64,000 nucleotides of DNA from Sinobacterium caligoides (GTDB lineage: Bacteria; Pseudomonadota; Gammaproteobacteria; Pseudomonadales; Sinobacteriaceae): NCBI RefSeq assembly GCF_003752585.1, contig NZ_RKHR01000003.1, positions 434,001 through 498,000 of the forward strand, written 5' to 3'. Position 1 is the first letter of the stretch; every line of letters starts with the position of its first letter. A model generated the notes under the pieces. The model was not told where the DNA came from. It searched no databases and saw only the letters and a program-made list of their open reading frames with translations. Of this stretch, positions 45,038 through 51,688 are shown piece by piece. Made by a program: the position numbers and the translations under genes.

Positions 45038-46095
45038 TAGCTCGCCTCCAGTACGGTGACCATATTGTGTTGCAGGCAAGGCCCGCTCGTTGCGTGTGCG
45101 ACACCGCGCTTAGCCTCACCCTTAATTATGCGCATTGCCACTTCACCAATACGGTCAAGTCCCGCACACATCATTAGGTTACCCGCTAACGGGCCGCCGG
45201 ATAGATTCACCTTAGTCGTATCATCAAGACCTAGGGCCTTTTTAACGATCAGCTCTTGATGACTAAACGGCGCATGAATCTCGGCGATATCAATCGGTCC
45301 CTGGCTCACGCCAGCCTTCTCGGCAGCAAGAACTACAGACTCAGAAACAGCAAGATCACGCGCACCAAAGTTATGCGATTCTATACGATGCTCAATACCG
45401 CTAATCACTGCGTAAGGTAACCCCCACTCCTTTGCCTTCTCAACGGTGCAAATCACCATCGCCGAAGCACCATCTGAAACCGGTGGGCAGTCATGCTTGC
45501 GTAGCGGTGCAATATATTCCGGCTCTGCCAGCAGCTGCTCGACACTATAATCGCCCTTAAGCTGAGTGTTTTCATTATTCTTCGCGTTGCTACGGGAGGC
45601 CTGCACCACCTCGGCCATCTGCTCGGCGGTAAACTCCCCGCTATCAATGCCTGCTCTCGCCTGCATCGCCGCCAAACTCACACTATCCGCCCATAAGGGC
45701 GCATAGTAATAGGGGTCCAACTGCTGTGACAGTACAAAAGGTAGATCGCCCGGGCTGGATTTAGCAAAACCATAGATCAACGCAGAATCAGCCTGACCCG
45801 CTTTAATTTTCAAATATGACTCATACAGCGCCCAGGCTGCATCCATCTCGACATGAGACTCTTTGATCGGAGGAACCGCACCTAATGCATCGACACCGGC
45901 AACAAAGGCAAAGGATGCGCCCTGCAAATAATCGCAGCTACCGGAACAAGTGAAGTCAACCCCTTGAACATCTTCTAAACCCGCCGCATTCAATGCAGCG
46001 CTCACCACAGGCATGATGAGCTCAACTTCGTTCTGTGCACCCGCATCCCGTAGGATCGGTGACTGTGCGAAGGAAACGATGGCAATATCACGCAT
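45037..46095 (-). CDS. Thiolase-fold lipid-transfer protein (Ltp type, short form)
   Basis: 352 residues, about the length of mycobacterial Ltp4. N-terminus IAIVSFAQSPILRDAG; then DCPPVSDGASAMVI, IAEIHAPFSHQE and the C-terminal HATSGPCLQHNMV. The position of the thiolase nucleophile reads HVEMDAAW, again without the standard Cys. It is coupled at both ends: an 8-base overlap with the DUF35 gene before it and a TAATG overlap with the long Ltp gene after it. The two Ltp proteins and the DUF35 partners probably form one complex. Confidence 0.85.
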   Translation of the reverse strand: MRDIAIVSFAQSPILRDAGAQNEVELIMPVVSAALNAAGLEDVQGVDFTCSGSCDYLQGASFAFVAGVDALGAVPPIKESHVEMDAAWALYESYLKIKAGQADSALIYGFAKSSPGDLPFVLSQQLDPYYYAPLWADSVSLAAMQARAGIDSGEFTAEQMAEVVQASRSNAKNNENTQLKGDYSVEQLLAEPEYIAPLRKHDCPPVSDGASAMVICTVEKAKEWGLPYAVISGIEHRIESHNFGARDLAVSESVVLAAEKAGVSQGPIDIAEIHAPFSHQELIVKKALGLDDTTKVNLSGGPLAGNLMMCAGLDRIGEVAMRIIKGEAKRGVAHATSGPCLQHNMVTVLEAS

Positions 46096-46594
46096 TTTTA
46101 AGTCTCCCTATCTCATCAATCGGCATATCTGGCTCGTCAAGTGGACGGAAATATTGAATATTCTCCATTGCATGGGTCCACTCCTCCTCAGCTTTCCATA
46201 TAGCCTCAACACGCATACCAATACGTACATCCGCATTATCAACATCGGAGATCAGGTGCAGAAACGATTGATGGGCGCCATCTGCCATCAAATTGGCGAT
46301 AACATACGGAGGTTTAATCGGGTTGTTAGGGATCGGTATATAAACGATAGTGAATGACTGCACTGTTGCCTTATTGGTCAACTCAACCTCGCGTACCGTC
46401 GGCACACCACAGGCAGCACAGGAGCCTCGTGGCGGGATATACACGTGCTGACACTTAGGACACTCCTGCCCCACCAATTTGCCATTGCGCAACTCAGCCA
46501 AAAAGCGTGTCGTTGCACCACCAGCGGTAAAGTTATATGTCAGATACATCGGCGCTTCCATGCCGGTAATCATCTCTTTTTCTTCACTCATCAT
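46088..46594 (-). CDS. DUF35 OB-fold protein with zinc ribbon
   Basis: 168 residues. The rubredoxin-like zinc ribbon CPKCQHVYIPPRGSCAACG is followed by an OB fold. DUF35 proteins of the ChsH2 class partner steroid Ltp aldolases and hydratases. The start is the first of two adjacent ATGs (46594/46591), with AGGGGG just upstream. It overlaps the next gene by 8 bases (ATGCGTGA) and begins 8 bases after the stop of the other DUF35 gene. Confidence 0.9.
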   Translation of the reverse strand: MMSEEKEMITGMEAPMYLTYNFTAGGATTRFLAELRNGKLVGQECPKCQHVYIPPRGSCAACGVPTVREVELTNKATVQSFTIVYIPIPNNPIKPPYVIANLMADGAHQSFLHLISDVDNADVRIGMRVEAIWKAEEEWTHAMENIQYFRPLDEPDMPIDEIGRLKNA

Positions 46595-46601
46595 AATCCC
46601 C

Positions 46602-47048
46602 CTAGGCTGGTTCAAAGCAATTGATATCAGTGACATGGCCACGCGTGGTTTCAGCCCAGCGCACCTTGACCTTCATACCTGTCTTCATCTTGTCGATACT
46701 ACCGGCATCAACCATATGCAACATGGGAACATCACTGCCATCAAGTTGTACCAAGGCAAAGGCAAAGGGCTGCTGCAGCAAATGCTTCGATTGCGGCTCG
46801 GCAATCCAGCTCCACGTTTTCACCACGCCGGTCTCGGCAACCTCAACAAACTCAGTGATTTCCTCTGCCGTTCTAGGGTCAAATTCCATCGGGGGTACAT
46901 AGACCGTTCCATCGCTCGCTTTATTGCCGACAACCTTGCGGTCACGCAATTCCGTTAAAAAACGGCCGACGACTGGACCGGTAGAGCGTGTGTAGGTAAA
47001 ACCTAGCTCAAAGGCCTGGCTTAACACCTCAGACTCGGTACTAGACAT
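46602..47048 (-). CDS. DUF35-like OB-fold protein lacking the zinc-ribbon cysteines
   Basis: 148 residues, first gene of the minus-strand cluster. It is paralogous in layout to the next protein: FLTELRDRKVVG corresponds to FLAELRNGKLVG, and both have a MKVKVRW/MRVEAIW-type ending. But the ribbon region reads KASDGTVYVPPMEFDPRTAE, with none of the four cysteines. It probably forms an OB-fold dimer with the DUF35 partner. AGGAGA lies 7 bases before the ATG. In M. tuberculosis Rv3521 is about the sum of the two lengths, which hints at split versus fused forms. Confidence 0.83.
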   Translation of the reverse strand: MSSTESEVLSQAFELGFTYTRSTGPVVGRFLTELRDRKVVGNKASDGTVYVPPMEFDPRTAEEITEFVEVAETGVVKTWSWIAEPQSKHLLQQPFAFALVQLDGSDVPMLHMVDAGSIDKMKTGMKVKVRWAETTRGHVTDINCFEPA

Positions 47049-47427
47049 ACGTCGTTCTCCTAATTGTTATTATTAACCACTCACGCAATATTTATTGATT
47101 GCGCCAGGGGGGATTATCAATCGAATTTGTCAGTAAATAACTCTGCGAACAAAGCCTATAACGGGCAAACCCCGTCGCGGCAAAATAGGCTTATAAGCGC
47201 CGTAGGCAGTGTTTCTACCGTTATTTAGTATTTAATACCTAAGACAATGAGACAATGGCATTTCAACTCAATATCGCTGTCAAATATGATCAGGACTGCA
47301 CATACTGTGCGCAAGGGAAACCAACATTAAGCGTTGCCACTAACGTAGACTTACACAGCCATTTACCAACTATAACTGGCGCCTTATAACGGCTGTTACA
47401 TCAAGGTAAAGGTAAGTTGATGGCCGA
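47049..47427. promoter_or_regulatory. Upstream region of the steroid-type operon
   Basis: 379 bases with no credible gene; it must contain the promoter for the nine-gene operon that starts at 47048. A direct repeat of the 8-mer AGACAATG occurs at 47242-47257. Its ACAATG core equals the half-site of the CATTGTACAATG palindrome upstream of the LuxR-type gene. Regulator binding is inferred. Confidence 0.4.
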
Positions 47428-48135
47428 CTACAGCGACACCTCGACATAGCCACGCATCTGTCCGACACTCGCATCTACCGTCCTCATCGATTGGAACAGT
47501 AAACCCAGCGGCACCCAAGTCGCGGGGTATTTATGTGCCGCCGTATCCATGATTAATACGCTATCGGTCCTGCGATCATACGCCGCTAACGGTGAAATAT
47601 GCCCTGAGCGTTTCTGCCCCAATACTTGCCGCTGATAATTTACCAGCAAGTAATCTCCCTTGGTTGATAAGTTTCTCTCAACAACGCGACGAAATTCTTG
47701 TTCATCAATATCGTCAGCATGCTTCACGACTACCTCGACATCATGCGCCGTGAGCAGTGCCGCTAAGCCCTCCAGCGACATCCCCGCAAAAGCAACCTGC
47801 TTAATCGAGCGCACATCATGGGTTTTTGTTGTAAAGAAACTAAACTGACTAACCTCTGTGCCCAATGCCTTGAGTACAGCCACACTGCTTGCAACACCAC
47901 AAAAACTAAGCAGCATTTGCGGCTGATAGGTGGCCGATAAAGCGGGGTAATCAGCCGAGTCAGTCGCCCTTGATAAGCGCTTCTCACCTTCTTTGCTATC
48001 AACACTAATCAATGGCTTGACTAATGGCTGCGGGTTTTCATAGGGGTATAATTTCCATACAACGTAACCGCCGGCAGTGAGCAATAATGTGATAATGAAA
48101 AAACCACAAGCTATTAACGTCTTTTTCATTGTCAT
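47428..48135 (-). CDS. Phytochelatin-synthase-family papain-like protease
   Basis: 235 residues, single membrane anchor (LIACGFFIITLLLTAGGYVV), then the phytochelatin-synthase catalytic domain with its Cys-His-Asp triad: SFCGVASSVAVLKALG (Cys), SGHISPLAAYD (His) and VLIMDTAAHKYP (Asp). It has the half-size bacterial form, like the Nostoc enzyme, which mostly removes Gly from glutathione rather than building long phytochelatins. It likely works in the periplasm. AAGGA lies 7 bases before the ATG. The ffs gene is upstream on the same strand. Confidence 0.9.
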   Translation of the reverse strand: MTMKKTLIACGFFIITLLLTAGGYVVWKLYPYENPQPLVKPLISVDSKEGEKRLSRATDSADYPALSATYQPQMLLSFCGVASSVAVLKALGTEVSQFSFFTTKTHDVRSIKQVAFAGMSLEGLAALLTAHDVEVVVKHADDIDEQEFRRVVERNLSTKGDYLLVNYQRQVLGQKRSGHISPLAAYDRRTDSVLIMDTAAHKYPATWVPLGLLFQSMRTVDASVGQMRGYVEVSL

Positions 48136-48474
48136 CCGACTTTCCTTTGTTTTATTTTTAGTTAAAGCTCTCTAGAAATAGTGCGGCAGATCATAGTACT
48201 CACCATCAAACTGCTCACCATCAAACTTCAGCAGCATCAAACTTCAGCAGCATCAGTGTACTCAAACCATGATTACTCGGCACCGACCTAAAGCCAAGTC
48301 TTTCGTATTTTTTGACCGCGATATCAGAAAACAAAAACACCGCTAAAGAACCACGCTACACAGGAAATCGACAACATGATGGAAAGGTAAGGAAAGTAAA
48401 TCGTAAAGACAGTAGAAGCCAAGTGTTCATTGTCTAATGATAAAGAGGAAAGTAATGCAAGGGGGGGGGGAGTT
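48136..48474. other. Gap between the phytochelatin-synthase-like gene and ffs, with short tandem repeat
   Basis: 339 bases. At 48219-48250 the 16-mer CATCAAACTTCAGCAG occurs twice in tandem, with a diverged copy just before. A run of ten G (poly-C on the ffs strand) lies at 48461-48470, directly after the RNA gene. No protein frame is supported. Confidence 0.6.
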
Positions 48475-48580
48475 GGGTGGGGTACCAGCCACATCCCGGC
48501 ACATGAGTCGATAACTACCGTTGCTCCCTTCCAGGCCTGGCGGAGTTCGCTATCTATCATTGCGAGAGGACCGATACCCC
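48475..48580 (-). ncRNA. ffs: 4.5S signal recognition particle RNA
   Basis: About 106 bases on the minus strand read as a bacterial 4.5S RNA. The 5' GGGGTATCGGTCCTCTCGCA is followed by the apical SRP motif CCAGGCCTGGAAGGGAGCA (GGAA tetraloop), and then by the hallmark TGTGCCGGGATGTGGCTGG, ending TACCCCACCC. The 5' GGGGTA pairs with the 3' TACCCC, closing the long hairpin. It binds Ffh to target nascent membrane proteins. Ends are approximate. A long spurious reading frame overlaps it and should be ignored. Confidence 0.93.
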
Positions 48581-48880
48581 ATAACAAATGGCCCAAGCCT
48601 GTCGGCTCAAAGCGGGGACGATTATGCTCAAACCTCCCCTCCAATGCAAGGGTTGCTAGCAAGAAAAGAGCAATTTTTCGCTCCTAGACAAATAACAACT
48701 CAACACCGGTGCAATCGTTCACCATTACGTTGACCATTAAGTGGCTTATCAATCACGCTAATGGGGTTGTCGAACACCGCAAAATAGAGTGCAATGAACT
48801 GAAATGCTCTCGACATGCCTGCGCTGCAGCCAAGAGTGACAAGGATACAACAACAATAACTAACACAGAGTACTATCCCA
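48581..48880. other. Divergent gap between ffs and the LLM oxidoreductase gene
   Basis: 300 bases. It should carry the ffs promoter (TTGAGC with TTTGTT at about 16-base spacing is a weak candidate) and that of the oxidoreductase gene. Nothing else is recognisable. Confidence 0.35.
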
Positions 48881-49753
48881 ATGCGTTTTGCCTACAATCC
48901 CTGCATGCCCGACCCACAACTCTATATACCGTTGGCTAAAACTGTTGAAGAAAACGGTTTCGACGCGATCAGCTTACCGGATAGCGTCTGCTACCCGAAA
49001 ATAGCCGACACCAAGTACCCTTATAATGGTGACGGCTCTCGTAACTTCTTAGAAAACATGCCCTTCTTAGACCCGTTTACGGCCATCGCGGCAATGAGTG
49101 CAGTTACCGAAAACTTACACTTCACGACTAGCGTACTGAAAACCCCGATACGCAACCCCGTCTTGCTCGCCAAACAGATTAGCTCTCTGGCTGTTCTCTG
49201 TAACGAAAGAATATCACTAGGCCTCGGTCTAAGCCCTTGGATCGAGGATTTTGAAATCTGCAACGAACCATGGCCAAAGCGTGGCAAGCGCATGGATGAG
49301 ATGCTCACCATCATTCGCCGCCTAATGACAGGCGAATACTACGGCCACGACAGCGAATTTTACCAAATCCCCGAGTGTAAAATCTGTCCCGTCCCCAATA
49401 ATCAAGTTCCCTTGTTGATCGGCGGACACGCCGAGGCAGCACTAAAGCGAGCCGCTAGAGTCGGGGATGGCTGGATCCATGCGGGCGGCGATATTGCCAC
49501 GCTAACACCGTTGATCAGCCGCCTGAAAGAGTTCCGCGAAGAATACGGCGTCGCAGATAAGCCTTTCCAGATACACGCCATAACTGCCGACGCGTTTAGC
49601 GTTGACGGCGTGAAAAAACTAGAAGAGCTCGGTGTCACGGAGTGCATCGTTGGCTTCCGCAACGCGTATAACGGCCAACCAGACACGGCAAGTCTTGAGC
49701 AGAAAGAAACTGAGATTAAATGGTTTGCCGACACCATTATCAGCAAGCTATAA
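48881..49753 (+). CDS. LLM-class (TIGR03619-like) flavin/F420-dependent oxidoreductase
   Basis: 290 residues of the luciferase-like monooxygenase fold. Signatures: MRFAYNPCMPDPQLY, ENGFDAISLPDSVCYP, LHFTTSVLKTPIRNPVLLAK, ISLGLGLSPWIEDFE and GGHAEAALKRAARVGDGWI. The family uses F420 or FMN; F420 is uncommon in gammaproteobacteria. It is divergent from the ffs/operon side and close to the nitronate monooxygenase gene, and could be part of the same catabolic set, since LLM proteins recur in sterol-degradation clusters. The substrate is unknown. No clear RBS. Confidence 0.85.
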   Translation: MRFAYNPCMPDPQLYIPLAKTVEENGFDAISLPDSVCYPKIADTKYPYNGDGSRNFLENMPFLDPFTAIAAMSAVTENLHFTTSVLKTPIRNPVLLAKQISSLAVLCNERISLGLGLSPWIEDFEICNEPWPKRGKRMDEMLTIIRRLMTGEYYGHDSEFYQIPECKICPVPNNQVPLLIGGHAEAALKRAARVGDGWIHAGGDIATLTPLISRLKEFREEYGVADKPFQIHAITADAFSVDGVKKLEELGVTECIVGFRNAYNGQPDTASLEQKETEIKWFADTIISKL

Positions 49754-49805
49754 GCACTAGGCTATAAGAAAGTCCGCGCTATAGCCTTAGTAAAAGGTTA
49801 TAGCG

Positions 49806-50006
49806 TTAGAAATTGAGCGCATGAATTAAAACTTCTTTTATAACAAAACCCAACACCCCTAGCCCAAGCGCACCAAAGATAATAAAACCACCAAACTTAC
49901 CCGCATTAGACTCCTTTGCCAGTTTATACATAATGTAAAACATATATAGAATCAAACCACCCACGAGGATAGTGACAGAATACGAGGCAAAAGCTTCCTC
50001 AGTCAT
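49806..50006 (-). CDS. DUF2788 small membrane protein
   Basis: 66 residues from the ATG at 50006, preceded by AAGG with 7-base spacing; the frame is open further, but the extension is not protein-like. Two transmembrane helices (SVTILVGGLILYMFYIMYKL and IIFGALGLGVLGFVIKEVLI) flank a KESNAGKFGG loop, the DUF2788 pattern. Function unknown. Confidence 0.8.
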   Translation of the reverse strand: MTEEAFASYSVTILVGGLILYMFYIMYKLAKESNAGKFGGFIIFGALGLGVLGFVIKEVLIHALNF

Positions 50007-50373
50007 AGCGCACCTTATATTGAGACTGCAAAGAGCGGCAATAATAACAGTATTTATCCCCCCAACCCAATAACAAGCCACTCTCCTCAGTCTTATACCA
50101 CGGCAAGAGCAACCTACAGCGGCTTTCAACGTAAACGGACACCACAGAAACTAGCTGGCAGCCCCCTGCTCACAGCGCCCTATTGATCAGATATGACACT
50201 AACATAAGCTATTTTGAACATTGTCCTCTGCCCCCACTCTGTCGATACTTAAATCACAGTAATCATCCATGCCAACGGTGATGAGATCGGTCCCGGTCCT
50301 CAGCAATAAAGTTGGCTTGCTAAAAATCATAACCACGATGATCGACACACATTAAAGATTGATAGGGAATACT
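50007..50373. other. Divergent intergenic region upstream of the nitronate monooxygenase gene
   Basis: 367 bases without a supported gene. It contains the RBS of the downstream gene (AGGGA) and presumably two promoters. No repeat or RNA stands out. Confidence 0.35.
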
Positions 50374-51498
50374 ATGCGCACTGAACTCTGTAAAAAGCTC
50401 GGCCTTGAAAGCCCAATTTTTGCCTTCACCCATTGCCGCGATGTTGTCGTTGCGGTCAGTAAAGCCGGCGGCATAGGCGTACTGGGGGCGGTAGGTTTCT
50501 CTCCTGATAAGCTCCGCGAAGAGCTCGACTGGATCGACGCTCATATCGGCGACAAGCCCTACGGTGTCGATGTCGTCATCCCACAGAAATACGAGGGGAT
50601 GGGAGAAATGGATCCCGCCAAGCTCGAGGAGATGGTCGCGAGCATGGTTCCACAGGAGCATCATGACTTCGCAGCCAAGCTCTTGAATGATCACGGCGTG
50701 CCCGAATGGCCCGATGAAGATGACAAGATGGGCCTTCTCGGCTGGAACGAAGCGATCGCGACTCAGCTAATCGACGTTGCGCTAGAGCGCCCAAATTGTC
50801 GTCTAATCGCCAACGCTCTCGGTACACCTCCTGCTGATATTATCAAACGTATTCAAGACTCTGGACGCCTTGTTGGTGCGCTCTGTGGTCGTGTTAAGCA
50901 GGCAGTCCAGCATCGTGAGGCTGGGCTCGACTTCATCATTGCCCAGGGCGGAGAAGGCGGCGGCCACAGCGGTGACGTCGGCTCCATTGTACTTTGGCCC
51001 CAGATTATCGAAGCTGTAGGCGACACCCCTGTTCTCGCCGCTGGCGGTATCGGTAACGGCAAGCAAATGGCCGCCGCTATGTGCTTAGGCGCTGCCGGGG
51101 TTTGGACTGGCTCTCTATGGCTCGCCGTCGAAGAAGCTGAGGCTGAGCCCGCACAGAAGCAGTCATACTTCAACGCCACCAGCGAAGATACAATCCGCTC
51201 ACGCTCTTGGACCGGCAAGCCTTGCCGCATGCTCAAGAACGAGTGGACCGAAGCATGGTCTACCGAAGGCAATCCAGAACCACTCGGCATGCCAATGCAA
51301 GGCATGGTGACGGGAGATGCGATTCGCCGCACCCATCACTATGCCGCCAAAGGTGACTGCCAGAAGGTTGCCTTTAACCCGGTCGGTCAGGTTGTTGGCC
51401 AAATTAACAGCGTTGAATCCACACGCGGCGTCATCGAACGTCTACTGAATGAATACGCCGACAGCATAGAGCGCGTTAACGACCTACTGGAAGCATAA
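50374..51498 (+). CDS. Nitronate monooxygenase / 2-nitropropane dioxygenase family (Rv1533-like)
   Basis: 374-residue FMN TIM barrel. Close in pattern to mycobacterial Rv1533: ELCKKLGLESPIFAFTHCRD, SKAGGIGVLGAVGFSP, IAQGGEGGGHSGDVGSIVL and LAAGGIGNGKQMAAAMCLGA. NMO-family proteins do either nitronate oxidation or, as with IpdC in steroid ring degradation, reductase chemistry on CoA esters. Proximity to the sterol-type operon makes the second plausible. The ATG at 50374 (AGGGA about 5 bases upstream) is chosen over an in-frame TTG at 50359. A terminator follows. Confidence 0.87.
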   Translation: MRTELCKKLGLESPIFAFTHCRDVVVAVSKAGGIGVLGAVGFSPDKLREELDWIDAHIGDKPYGVDVVIPQKYEGMGEMDPAKLEEMVASMVPQEHHDFAAKLLNDHGVPEWPDEDDKMGLLGWNEAIATQLIDVALERPNCRLIANALGTPPADIIKRIQDSGRLVGALCGRVKQAVQHREAGLDFIIAQGGEGGGHSGDVGSIVLWPQIIEAVGDTPVLAAGGIGNGKQMAAAMCLGAAGVWTGSLWLAVEEAEAEPAQKQSYFNATSEDTIRSRSWTGKPCRMLKNEWTEAWSTEGNPEPLGMPMQGMVTGDAIRRTHHYAAKGDCQKVAFNPVGQVVGQINSVESTRGVIERLLNEYADSIERVNDLLEA

Positions 51499-51514
51499 AC
51501 ACTTCCTGATGACG

Positions 51515-51550
51515 AAAGCCTTACAGCCAACAGCTGCAGGGCTTTTTCTC
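51515..51550 (+). terminator. Rho-independent terminator after the nitronate monooxygenase gene
   Basis: AAAGCC (51515-51520) and GGCTTT (51540-51545) form a stem around a 19-base loop that contains CAGCTG; T-rich sequence follows. It lies 17 bases after the stop. Confidence 0.75.
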
Positions 51551-51688
51551 TTTCTAGCCCCCCCTCCTTACTTTTACCGCCCTGATCAAGGTCTTACCGG
51601 TATTCACTTCCCTCTTCTGCACCAATACGTCACACTGACGGTATCACTGTAACTCTGAAAAATGATACAGGCGCCTATCCATTAGCCA

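Noticed and set aside
48324-48662. 112-residue open frame on the minus strand
   Set aside because: It overlaps the 4.5S RNA gene (48475-48580) and its sequence includes the translated RNA hallmark; it lacks a family match or RBS.
50374-51498. Assignment as IpdC (steroid ring reductase)
   Set aside because: The sequence pattern is nearer to Rv1533-like NMO proteins, and IpdAB/EchA20 are not in the window; kept as a family-level call only.
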